From Mariprofundaceae bacterium (GTDB lineage Bacteria > Pseudomonadota > Zetaproteobacteria > Mariprofundales > Mariprofundaceae), in contig JAUZQL010000349.1 in the NCBI GenBank assembly GCA_030950975.1, positions 1 through 8,602 of the forward strand: DNA of 8,602 nucleotides, in the 5' to 3' direction. The position numbers were made by a program, and so were the translations under genes. The notes below the pieces were generated by a model. It saw only the letters and a program-made list of their open reading frames with translations, was not told where the DNA came from and ran no database searches. Shown here piece after piece: positions 1 to 6,264 of this stretch (position 1 is the first letter of the stretch; each line of letters begins with the position of its first letter).

Positions 1-597
1 ACGTTGTGCCACTGTTGTAATGGTATCACCAAATACCATCGGGCCATAATGCTGAGTACGCGCCCAAAAGTTAGATTTTTTACTCGCATGGTCTTGAACA
101 GTTGCTATTGAAGCTGGATGTGAAGGCAAAGGCTTAACCATCACAGGTTTTTGAGCCATTGGTTTCACAGCATGTTTTTGAGATGATTGATTGGCAAGTT
201 TAGGTAAATCAAGAAACACTGAAAATTTCTTAAAATGGGTTGCTCGACCTTGTTTCACTTTCAAAATAACATTGAAAAAAGGAAGATTTAAAGGTCGAAT
301 CGATGAAAGCTCCGCACGATTACCACGTTTATCACGTTTAATATTGACCTTAATCGCATCGACTGCCGCATCATGAAACACTTCTAGCAAACGGTAATCC
401 GAGTCTGTTGCCAAACTCACAAATACATTAGCAATAGACTCACCATCTTCTAAGCCTAAAGGAACTTCCGCATAAAAAGGTTCGCCCAAATGACTAGCGA
501 CATCAATTTTCCCCAAAGAGACAGCTTGAGCCGCCCCTGACATACTTAATATTGACAACGCAAATGCGCAAACAATACGCATGATATGATGATACAT
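1..597 (-). CDS. fimV: FimV-like polar/pilus assembly protein, N-terminal part (3' end beyond window)
   Basis: The first 199 codons are visible; the frame is still open at base 1. FimV/HubP proteins are large inner-membrane peptidoglycan-binding proteins that organise the cell pole, type IV pili and type II secretion. Seen here: a signal peptide (about residues 1-25, hydrophobic core, ending AAQA before VSLG), then the conserved FimV N-terminal domain (about 26-133; LGKIDVASHLGEPFYAEV, ending in FLDLP), a Pro/Lys/Gln-rich linker, and a LysM-like motif at 184-198 (YGPMVFGDTITTVAQ, compare the usual YGPVxxGDTLWxIA). GGGAGG lies 5 nt before the ATG at 597, so I prefer that start to the in-frame ATG at 582. 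It follows asd after 35 bp, matching the leuB-asd-fimV order of gammaproteobacteria. The long acidic middle, TPR and C-terminal domain expected of FimV lie outside the window. The family call is fairly firm; the exact role is inferred. Confidence 0.85.
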   Translation of the reverse strand, partial: MYHHIMRIVCAFALSILSMSGAAQAVSLGKIDVASHLGEPFYAEVPLGLEDGESIANVFVSLATDSDYRLLEVFHDAAVDAIKVNIKRDKRGNRAELSSIRPLNLPFFNVILKVKQGRATHFKKFSVFLDLPKLANQSSQKHAVKPMAQKPVMVKPLPSHPASIATVQDHASKKSNFWARTQHYGPMVFGDTITTVAQR

Positions 598-602
598 ATC
601 TG

Positions 603-608
603 CCTCCC
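603..608 (-). promoter_or_regulatory. Ribosome binding site of fimV
   Basis: GGGAGG on the minus strand, 5 nt before the ATG at 597. It decides the fimV start against the in-frame ATG at 582, which lacks such a site. It overlaps an 8-bp palindrome CCCTAGGG (606-613). Confidence 0.7.
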
Positions 609-632
609 TAGGGTAAATAGAAATCAATCTCT

Positions 633-1676
633 TCACTGAGCAATCAATAATTCTGCGATTTGAATCGCATTCAATGCAGCACCCTTACGGATATTATCTG
701 CCACCACCCACAAGTGCAAGGAGTTGGCACACGAAGCATCTTCTCGAATACGTCCCACCCAAACTGGATCCGTTCCAGCAACATCTGATGCCAAAGGATA
801 ATCTTCAGTGGCTGGATCATCGATCACACAGATACCTTCAGCATCCGCCAAAATTTGACGAGCATGCTCTGCTGTCATTTCATCTTCGAATGTAATATTC
901 ACGGCTTCTGAATGACCATAAAATACAGGTACACGAACCGTTGTTGCTGTGACTGCAATATCAGCATGCATAATTTTCACTGTTTCATCGATCATTTTTT
1001 GTTCTTCTTTGGTGTAACCATTTTCAAGAAAAACATCGATATGAGGAATCACATTAAAGGCAATACGCGAAGGAAATACATTCACTTTTGCCGTTTCACC
1101 ATTCAACAATGAAGCCGTTTGCTTGGCTAATTCTTCAATCGCTTTACCACCACCACCAGACACAGCTTGATATGTCGAAACATTTACCCTTTTAATAGGT
1201 ACGACAGCATGCAAAGGATTTAACGCAACCACCATTTGAATCGTTGAGCAATTGGGATTAGCAATGATACGGTTATGACGCGCCATTTCTAAATCATTAG
1301 GATTGACTTCAGGTACAAGCAAGGCAATAGCTTCATCCATACGCCATGCACTAGAATTATCAATGACATAACAACCTGCTTCTGCAAAACGTGGGGCATG
1401 TTGTTTCGAAGTGCCACCACCCGCAGAAAATAAAGCAATATCCACACCTTCAGGGTCAAACCCATCCAAATCTTCCACTTCATAACTTTCATCGTTAAAT
1501 TCAATCAATGAACCTGCACTACGACTTGAAGCTACAGGAATGATCTTAGAAATTGGAAACTTACGTTCTTGCAAAATTTCCAACATGGTTTGACCTACAG
1601 CACCCGTTGCACCAACAACAGCAAGCACATAAGCCTCTTTCTTTGGTAAAAAAGCTTCCAAATTATGCTCTATCAT
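633..1676 (-). CDS. asd: Aspartate-semialdehyde dehydrogenase
   Basis: Cytoplasmic enzyme that reduces aspartyl phosphate to aspartate semialdehyde with NADPH, the branch point to lysine/diaminopimelate, threonine and methionine. The 347 residues match the family's usual length of about 340. Visible motifs: the nucleotide-binding loop GATGAVG (22-28), SAGGGTS (84-90), the active-site ANPNCSTIQ with the catalytic Cys at 143, the SGGGGK loop (173-178), and RVPVFYGHSEAV with the catalytic His at 255. The start overlaps the leuB stop as ATGA (1673-1676), and GGAGG lies 7 nt upstream inside leuB, so translation is probably coupled. The N-terminus is about 10 residues longer than many homologues, but no better in-frame ATG exists before residue 31. 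leuB-asd-fimV is a known neighbourhood. This is the type with a GATGAVG loop and ANPNCST, not the E. coli Asd type. Confidence 0.98.
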   Translation of the reverse strand: MIEHNLEAFLPKKEAYVLAVVGATGAVGQTMLEILQERKFPISKIIPVASSRSAGSLIEFNDESYEVEDLDGFDPEGVDIALFSAGGGTSKQHAPRFAEAGCYVIDNSSAWRMDEAIALLVPEVNPNDLEMARHNRIIANPNCSTIQMVVALNPLHAVVPIKRVNVSTYQAVSGGGGKAIEELAKQTASLLNGETAKVNVFPSRIAFNVIPHIDVFLENGYTKEEQKMIDETVKIMHADIAVTATTVRVPVFYGHSEAVNITFEDEMTAEHARQILADAEGICVIDDPATEDYPLASDVAGTDPVWVGRIREDASCANSLHLWVVADNIRKGAALNAIQIAELLIAQ

Positions 1677-2752
1677 GCCAATGCCTCCAATGCCTTACAA
1701 ACCGCATTTCCCATGTCCGAACAAGACACTGAAACTTCACCATTGGCTAAATCAACAGTACGAACACCAGCATCCAATGTATTTTCAACCGCTTGTTCCA
1801 CTTTTTCAGCCAAATCTTCACGGTTTAATGAAAAACGTAGCATCATGGCGACTGAAAGAATCGTAGCTAAAGGATTGGCTTTATCTTGACCTGCAATATC
1901 AGGTGCTGAACCATGGATTGGTTCATACATCGCAAATTCTTCGCCAATCGATGCCGATGGCAACATACCAATCGAGCCTGTCAGCATGGAAGCCTCATCA
2001 GATAAAATATCGCCAAACAAGTTACTGGTCACAATGACATCAAATTGCTTGGGATTGCGAATCAATTGCATCGCTGCGTTATCCACATACATATGGGATA
2101 ATTCAACGTCAGGAAATTCTGCTTGATGCACTTCTATCACAATCTCACGCCATAATTCAGACACTTCCAATACATTGGACTTGCCAACACTACAGACTTT
2201 ATTGGAGCGTAAACGTGCGGCTTCAAATGCTTTACGGGCAATCCCACGTACTTCACTTTCACGGTAACGCATGGTATTAAAACCACTGCGTTCGCCTTTG
2301 TATTCTTCAAAACCACGTGGCTGACCAAAATAAATGCCTGAAACCAATTCGCGTACCACAAGAATATCCACACCTTGCACCACTTCGGGTTTTAAGGTGG
2401 AAGCATCTAACAACTGATCAAAGACTTTTGTGGGGCGATAATTCGCAAACAGCCCTAAATCTTCACGAATACGGAGTAAGCCTGCTTCAGGGCGCAAAGG
2501 TTTATCCAAAGATTCCCATTGAGGGCCACCCACAGCACCCAAAAGTACGGCATCCGAAGATCTCGCTAAAGTCTGAGTTGAGGCAGGATATGGATCTTGT
2601 TCAGCATCATACGCTGCTCCACCAATCACAGCTTCTTGCCATGTTGCACCCAAATCAAACGTTTGATTCAATACATCCAAGACTTTAAGTGCTTCGTTTA
2701 CAATTTCAGGACCAATGCCATCACCTGGTAATACTGCAATTTTCACAGTCAT
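1673..2752 (-). CDS. leuB: 3-isopropylmalate dehydrogenase
   Basis: Third enzyme of leucine synthesis: NAD-dependent oxidative decarboxylation of 3-isopropylmalate, cytoplasmic. Visible family signatures (counting from MTVKIA): PGDGIGPE near the N-terminus (9-16), the substrate-binding stretch KPLRPEAGLLRIREDLGLF with its conserved arginines (about 84-102), VRELVSGIYFG with the conserved Tyr at about 141, VGKSNVLE with the catalytic Lys at about 191, VDNAAMQL, SNLFGDILSDEAS with metal-binding Asp at about 248 and 252, and the cofactor segment YEPIHGSAPDIAG. Length 359 is normal. I choose the ATG at 2752 over the GTG at 2755 because AAGGAG (2759-2764) is 6 nt from the ATG but only 3 nt from the GTG. 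The start overlaps the stop of the nrdR remnant as TGATG, and the stop overlaps asd as ATGA. leuA and leuCD are not adjacent in this window. Confidence 0.98.
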   Translation of the reverse strand: MTVKIAVLPGDGIGPEIVNEALKVLDVLNQTFDLGATWQEAVIGGAAYDAEQDPYPASTQTLARSSDAVLLGAVGGPQWESLDKPLRPEAGLLRIREDLGLFANYRPTKVFDQLLDASTLKPEVVQGVDILVVRELVSGIYFGQPRGFEEYKGERSGFNTMRYRESEVRGIARKAFEAARLRSNKVCSVGKSNVLEVSELWREIVIEVHQAEFPDVELSHMYVDNAAMQLIRNPKQFDVIVTSNLFGDILSDEASMLTGSIGMLPSASIGEEFAMYEPIHGSAPDIAGQDKANPLATILSVAMMLRFSLNREDLAEKVEQAVENTLDAGVRTVDLANGEVSVSCSDMGNAVCKALEALA

Positions 2753-2889
2753 CACTTACTCCTTTGCTTGACAGCATCAGTCCTCATAGCGGACTTCACA
2801 GCAGCCAAAAATTCATCCATATCTTTAAATTCACGGTATACTAAGGCAAAATGAATACATGTCATATCCTTAGAAGAAACATCTAGGAC
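2752..2889 (-). pseudogene. nrdR: nrdR remnant: C-terminal fragment of the ribonucleotide reductase repressor
   Basis: Between glyA and leuB a short open frame reads VLDVSSKDMTCIHFALVY then REFKDMDEFLAAVKSAM and ends at a TGA (2754-2752). This resembles the NrdR C-terminus: compare E. coli NrdR [26 protein letters not shown], where F-A-x-V-Y-R-x-F-x-D-x-x-E-F is shared. NrdR represses ribonucleotide reductase genes and is normally about 150 residues: an N-terminal zinc ribbon followed by an ATP-cone. Only about 45 codons remain. The zinc ribbon (CPxC...CxxC) and most of the ATP-cone are missing, and only about 16 bp separate the remnant from the glyA stop, so the missing 5' part is deleted and not merely frameshifted. 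The frame is closed upstream by a stop inside glyA (2937-2935). The only internal ATG (2865) would give 37 residues. glyA-nrdR is a recurrent gene order, which supports an ancestral nrdR here. Alternatively it is a translated leader peptide for leuB. Confidence 0.7.
2759..2764 (-). promoter_or_regulatory. Ribosome binding site of leuB, inside the nrdR remnant
   Basis: AAGGAG on the minus strand, 6 nt from the ATG at 2752 and 3 nt from the GTG at 2755. The spacing selects the ATG. The site lies within the last codons of the nrdR remnant, which may be why this end of the remnant is kept. Confidence 0.75.
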
Positions 2890-2905
2890 AGTCCAAAATA
2901 CAAGC

Positions 2906-4165
2906 TTAAGCCGTGTAAATTGGGAAGCGATCAGTCAAGGTACGAACTTCCGCCTTCACAGTTGCTTGCAACGCCGTATCTTCAGGTGATTTCAACACAC
3001 GAAGAATCATCTCACCAATTTGTTTGGCTTCAGATTCTTGCATACCACGTGCTGTCATCACAGACGCACCGATACGAATACCTGACGTGACAAATGGGGA
3101 TTCAGGATCGAATGGGATGGTATTTTTATTGGTGGTAATACCCGCTGCTTCCAAGGCATGTTCAGCCACTTTCCCAGTAATACCCTGAGGACGCACATCC
3201 AAACGGAACATATGGCAATCAGTACCACCCGAAACCACTTTAAAACCACCCGCCGTTAAGGTGTCCGCCAAGTTGCGTGCATTCTTAATCACTTGTACTT
3301 GATCGGCTTTAAACTGTTCGCCCAAAGCTTCACCAAAGGCAACCGCTTTTGCAGCGATCACATGCATCAATGGCCCACCTTGAATACCAGGGAAAATACG
3401 CGAATTTAACTTCTTCGCCAAATCATCATCATCGGTTAAAATCATACCACCACGCGGGCCACGCAAGGTTTTATGCGTCGTTGTGGTCATCACATGCGCA
3501 TGGCCAACAGGGCTTGGATACACGCCAGCGGCAATCAAACCTGCATAATGTGCCATATCAACAAACAAAATTGCACCTACAGAGTCCGCAATTTCACGCA
3601 TACGTTTAAAATCAATCTCACGTTCATAAGCTGATGCGCCGCCAATAATCATCTTTGGCTTATGCTCTTCCGCCAAGGCTTGCATGACATCATAATCAAT
3701 GCGTTGATCCGATTCACGGACACCATAAGCAACCACATTGTATAAAAGTCCAGAAAAGTTCACGGGGCAACCATGTGTGAGATGTCCACCATGTGCCAAA
3801 TCCATACCCATGACCGTATCACCAGGCTTCATCACAGCCATATAGTCTGCCATATTGGCTTGCGATCCTGAATGAGGTTGAACATTGGCGTGTTTCACAC
3901 CAAAAATTTCTTTCGCACGTTCCTGTGCTAAGGCTTCAACTTTATCCACATGTTCACAACCGCCATAATAACGACGACCAGCATAACCTTCAGCATACTT
4001 ATTGGTCATCACCGAACCTTGTGCCTGCATCACAGCTTTTGACACAATATTTTCACTGGCAATCAATTCTAATGTGTGTTGTTGGCGACCTAATTCTTCA
4101 GCAATGGCATCCACCACCACGTCATCATTTAAGTCTGCTTCAAAGAAATCTTTACGATTTGACAT
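2906..4165 (-). CDS. glyA: Serine hydroxymethyltransferase
   Basis: PLP enzyme converting serine and tetrahydrofolate to glycine and 5,10-methylene-tetrahydrofolate, the main source of one-carbon units; cytoplasmic homodimer or tetramer. The 419 residues match bacterial GlyA (about 415-420). Visible: IASENIVS (35-42), NKYAEGYAGRRYYGGC (55-70), QPHSGSQAN (96-104), the PLP-contacting FVDMAHYAGL (201-210), and the cofactor-lysine motif TTTTHKTLRGPRGG with the Schiff-base Lys at 232. The C-terminus (RFPIY) is intact, so the deletion that left the nrdR fragment just downstream did not damage glyA. Start: ATG at 4165, with GGAGTG a few nt upstream. A terminator at about 4198-4230 separates it from rplS, so it most likely has its own promoter in the 33 bp between terminator and start or reads through from upstream; I could not identify a convincing promoter. 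Confidence 0.99.
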   Translation of the reverse strand: MSNRKDFFEADLNDDVVVDAIAEELGRQQHTLELIASENIVSKAVMQAQGSVMTNKYAEGYAGRRYYGGCEHVDKVEALAQERAKEIFGVKHANVQPHSGSQANMADYMAVMKPGDTVMGMDLAHGGHLTHGCPVNFSGLLYNVVAYGVRESDQRIDYDVMQALAEEHKPKMIIGGASAYEREIDFKRMREIADSVGAILFVDMAHYAGLIAAGVYPSPVGHAHVMTTTTHKTLRGPRGGMILTDDDDLAKKLNSRIFPGIQGGPLMHVIAAKAVAFGEALGEQFKADQVQVIKNARNLADTLTAGGFKVVSGGTDCHMFRLDVRPQGITGKVAEHALEAAGITTNKNTIPFDPESPFVTSGIRIGASVMTARGMQESEAKQIGEMILRVLKSPEDTALQATVKAEVRTLTDRFPIYTA

Positions 4166-4197
4166 CTTTCACTCCAAATACATCATAAAATACAACG

Positions 4198-4230
4198 AAA
4201 AAGAGGGCTCACTAGGAGCCCTCGTTTTTT
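4198..4230. terminator. Bidirectional Rho-independent terminator between rplS and glyA
   Basis: A perfect 8-bp GC-rich stem, GAGGGCTC (4203-4210) and GAGCCCTC (4216-4223), encloses a 5-nt loop. On the minus strand the stem is followed by five T (4202-4198), 36 nt beyond the rplS stop. On the plus strand it is followed by G and six T (4225-4230). It can therefore end transcription from both sides. Its likely job is to end the ribosomal-protein operon before glyA; no plus-strand gene is visible that would need it. Confidence 0.88.
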
Positions 4231-4265
4231 AATACACAAATACAGGGCAACGCCCAAAAAACAAC

Positions 4266-4634
4266 TTAATAACGGCGTTCGCGAATACGCGCTGCCTTAC
4301 CACGCAATTCACGTAAGTAATACAATTTCGCACGGCGAACACGACCTCTACGAACCACTGTAATACTTTCCAACATAGGGGAGTGCAATGGAAAAACACG
4401 TTCAACACCAATATTGTTAGAAATTTTACGGACTGTAAAACTACTTGAAATGCCTTTATTGTGGCGGGCAATCACCACACCTTCATAGGCTTGTAAGCGT
4501 TCACGTTTTTCAACGCCTTTCTTGCCCTCTTTAAAATCGACTACACGAACATTCACACGGACGGTATCGCCCTCACGGAATGTCGGAATATCACTACGCA
4601 ACTGATCTTTTGTTACATCATCCAACGCACGCAT
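4266..4634 (-). CDS. rplS: 50S ribosomal protein L19
   Basis: Large-subunit ribosomal protein at the 30S-50S interface. Typical L19 features: PTFREGDTVRVNVRV near the N-terminus, RLQAYEGVVIARHNKGISSS, FTVRKISNNIGVERVFPLHSP, and RRGRVRRAKLYYLRELRGKAARI close to the end. I place the start at the ATG at 4634 (MRALDDV, 122 residues, close to the usual 115-120). GGAGG (4645-4641) lies 6 nt before it, whereas the upstream in-frame ATG at 4661 lies inside the preceding gene and lacks a ribosome site. It follows the SPOUT methyltransferase after 14 nt and is followed by a strong terminator, so it is the last gene of this operon. Usually rplS sits at the end of rpsP-rimM-trmD-rplS; here none of those three is adjacent. 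Confidence 0.98.
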   Translation of the reverse strand: MRALDDVTKDQLRSDIPTFREGDTVRVNVRVVDFKEGKKGVEKRERLQAYEGVVIARHNKGISSSFTVRKISNNIGVERVFPLHSPMLESITVVRRGRVRRAKLYYLRELRGKAARIRERRY

Positions 4635-4640
4635 CTCATG

Positions 4641-4645
4641 CCTCC
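4641..4645 (-). promoter_or_regulatory. Ribosome binding site of rplS
   Basis: GGAGG on the minus strand, 6 nt before the ATG at 4634. It excludes the longer reading from 4661, which would start inside the methyltransferase gene. Confidence 0.8.
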
Positions 4646-4648
4646 AAA

Positions 4649-5185
4649 CTAACTCATACAAAGCCGATCAAGATAAATAGCCAAAGCCGCCCTGACCGAA
4701 AGGTGCCGCACCTTACCTATCCCAACGATAGGTGACAACCACCCATTTGCTCGAGGTAAGTTTTTTACATCCAAGCCCCAAGCTGTTCCAAAGACAATCA
4801 AATGATTTCCAGTCATCTTGGGTAAATCCGCTGGCAACACCGTTACACCATCCATCGCTTGCGCTGACGTAAACCATAACTGATAGTCATATTGCGCTTG
4901 TGCATCTTCCAAACTAGCTAAGACCTGCACCGATTTTAACACTTCACGCCGACCTTGGTTGCGTTGACCACCTTCGCCACGCTTCCAATAGCCTGTTAAA
5001 TCATTCACCATCGATTCCATGCCTTTGGCAGGATGAATCAAATACACATGTTCCACATCATAAAATGCTGCGGTTCGAGAAAAATCATGCACATCCATCG
5101 GTGTAATCGCCGTGGTTGCTGTCTCACCTTTACGATTCAAGACGGGTGAATGCAGCAATGCCACATCAATACGTGAAGCCATCAT
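4649..5185 (-). CDS. SPOUT-superfamily RNA methyltransferase (Methyltrn_RNA_4, PF09936-like)
   Basis: Predicted SAM-dependent RNA methyltransferase of unknown substrate, 178 residues, single domain. Recognisable family signatures: LLHSPVLNRKGE (10-21), TTAITPMDVHDFSRTA (24-39), a 'YLIHP' strand (48-52), the SAM-loop-like LIVFGTAWGL (129-138) and the C-terminal HLSVRAALAIYLDRL (161-175), which would form the trefoil-knot wall. In other bacteria this family commonly lies between trmD and rplS, which matches its position immediately before rplS here, though trmD is absent. The start overlaps the pgsA stop as ATGA (5182-5185). A second ATG follows at 5182 and there is no clear ribosome site, so translation is probably coupled to pgsA. 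The family assignment is by remembered motif and I am fairly sure of it; the target nucleotide is unknown. It is not TrmD itself, being shorter than TrmD (about 240 residues) with different motifs. Confidence 0.85.
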   Translation of the reverse strand: MMASRIDVALLHSPVLNRKGETATTAITPMDVHDFSRTAAFYDVEHVYLIHPAKGMESMVNDLTGYWKRGEGGQRNQGRREVLKSVQVLASLEDAQAQYDYQLWFTSAQAMDGVTVLPADLPKMTGNHLIVFGTAWGLDVKNLPRANGWLSPIVGIGKVRHLSVRAALAIYLDRLCMS

Positions 5186-5736
5186 GCTTGTGGGGCTCGC
5201 AAATTATTCCAAGATGCGTGCAAATAATCATACCCTGACCACAAGGTCAACACGCTGGCAAACCATAATAAAATCAGACCTACATCTTGCATACTTACCC
5301 CAACAATGGATTCATGAAACAATAAACCTTCAATCGCACATAGTTGCGCAGCCGTTTTCCATTTCCCCAACTTCGATACATGCACGATACTCGCACGCTC
5401 TGCCAACCACTCTCTTAATGCGCCAATCGCAATCTCACGACCAATAATCACCATCGCTAAAATGGCGGGTGCATCATGACTATCGACCAACAAGACCAAA
5501 GAAGTTGCCACCAAGAGTTTGTCTGCCACTGGATCTAGGAAACGACCAAATGCCGTGACTTCCCCTCGTGTTCGAGCCAAATAACCATCCAACCAATCAG
5601 TAAAGCCAGCTAACGCAAACACAAATGCTGCACCATAATGATTCCAAGGTTCTGGGAAAAAGTAAAACGCCGCGATAAGCACGGGAATCAAAGCCACGCG
5701 CCCAACGGTTAATTGATTGGATATAGTCCATTGCAT
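5182..5736 (-). CDS. pgsA: CDP-diacylglycerol--glycerol-3-phosphate 3-phosphatidyltransferase
   Basis: Inner-membrane enzyme making phosphatidylglycerophosphate from CDP-diacylglycerol and glycerol-3-phosphate, the committed step to phosphatidylglycerol and cardiolipin. The CDP-alcohol phosphotransferase signature is complete: D47, D50-G51, A54-R55, G64, D68 and D72 (TDWLDGYLAR...GRFLDPVADK), with the last aspartates binding the metal ions. Several hydrophobic helices are visible (about 12-28, 35-45, 74-84, 89-99 and 147-164). Length 184 is typical. NQLTVGRVALIPVLI at the N-terminus is the usual PgsA opening (NxLTxxRxxxxP). The start is the first ATG of the frame (5736), without an obvious Shine-Dalgarno sequence. 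It is 41 nt after trmL and overlaps the next gene by 4 nt. Phosphatidylserine synthase is the main alternative in this superfamily, but the N-terminus and length favour PgsA. Confidence 0.96.
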   Translation of the reverse strand: MQWTISNQLTVGRVALIPVLIAAFYFFPEPWNHYGAAFVFALAGFTDWLDGYLARTRGEVTAFGRFLDPVADKLLVATSLVLLVDSHDAPAILAMVIIGREIAIGALREWLAERASIVHVSKLGKWKTAAQLCAIEGLLFHESIVGVSMQDVGLILLWFASVLTLWSGYDYLHASWNNLRAPQA

Positions 5737-5777
5737 ATCAGCGGTTATGTCTGAAAGATGGACAAAGGTAAAGTATT

Positions 5778-6260
5778 TTATTCACCAGACCCCCTACATT
5801 GACGCAAGGCTTCATAGGTTACAATGGAACACGCAGATGAAAGGTTTAAAGAACGCACAGGTGCATCCTCACGCATGGGAATTTTAATCATGCTTAAATC
5901 TGCCAAAACCTCATCAGGCAATCCTCGTGATTCAGGGCCAAGCACCAACACATCTCCTTGCTGAAAAGCAACATCCCAAATCGTAGCCGTTGATTTCGTA
6001 CTTAAAGCATACCATTTTCCTGTATCCTTCAATGTTCCACGCAGGTGTTGCCAATCCTTATATTCTTGCACATCCAGCCATTGCCAATAATCCAAACCAG
6101 CACGCCGTAGATGCTTATCCGATAGCTCAAAACCCAAAGGATGCACCAAATGAAGCTGACATGATGTACATGCGCAAAGCCTTGCGATATTACCCGTGTT
6201 GGGCGGAATCTCAGGCTCAAATAAAACAATATGAAGTAAGGTCTGTGGTGATGATGTCAT
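5778..6260 (-). CDS. trmL: tRNA (cytidine(34)-2'-O)-methyltransferase
   Basis: SPOUT-class methyltransferase that 2'-O-methylates the wobble nucleotide of tRNA-Leu species, using SAM, in the cytoplasm. The single-domain length (160) fits TrmL (about 155-160), unlike TrmH or RlmB, which carry extra domains. Visible motifs: IVLFEPEIPPNTGNIARLCA (11-30) with the motif-1 Asn and Arg, LVHPLGF (38-44), LRRAGLDYW (51-59), motif 2 LVLGPESRGLP (105-115), and motif 3 IPM then RSLNLSSACSIVTYEALRQ (127-154). The ATG at 6260 starts 4 nt after the coq7 stop, with only a weak AAGG about 10 nt upstream, so coupling to coq7 is likely. The nearby SPOUT gene before rplS belongs to a different family; the two are not duplicates by their motifs. 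Confidence 0.95.
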   Translation of the reverse strand: MTSSPQTLLHIVLFEPEIPPNTGNIARLCACTSCQLHLVHPLGFELSDKHLRRAGLDYWQWLDVQEYKDWQHLRGTLKDTGKWYALSTKSTATIWDVAFQQGDVLVLGPESRGLPDEVLADLSMIKIPMREDAPVRSLNLSSACSIVTYEALRQCRGSGE

Positions 6261-6264
6261 GTCA

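Noticed and set aside
606..613. CCCTAGGG palindrome between asd and fimV as an operator or terminator
   Set aside because: Only 8 bp with no loop and no T-run; half of it is the fimV Shine-Dalgarno sequence.
2317..2688. Plus-strand open frame of 123 codons
   Set aside because: Lies wholly opposite leuB, has no family resemblance and no Shine-Dalgarno support; it is a shadow of the leuB codon pattern.
2753..2755. GTG start for leuB
   Set aside because: Only 3 nt from AAGGAG; the ATG immediately after it is at 6 nt and matches the usual LeuB N-terminus.
4166..4197. Possible glyA promoter (TATGAT about 16 nt before the start)
   Set aside because: No recognisable -35 box at the right spacing, and the resulting leader would be very short; AT-rich chance match cannot be excluded.
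4635..4661. Longer rplS start adding nine residues
   Set aside because: The upstream ATG overlaps the preceding gene's end and has no ribosome site, while the ATG at 4634 has GGAGG at 6 nt and gives a normal L19 length.
5112..5447. Plus-strand open frame of 111 codons
   Set aside because: Antisense to pgsA and the SPOUT gene, both with full family motifs; no independent evidence of coding.
4649..6260. TrmL and the PF09936-like protein as a tandem duplication
   Set aside because: They share only the SPOUT fold; N-terminal, SAM-loop and C-terminal motifs differ completely, and pgsA lies between them.
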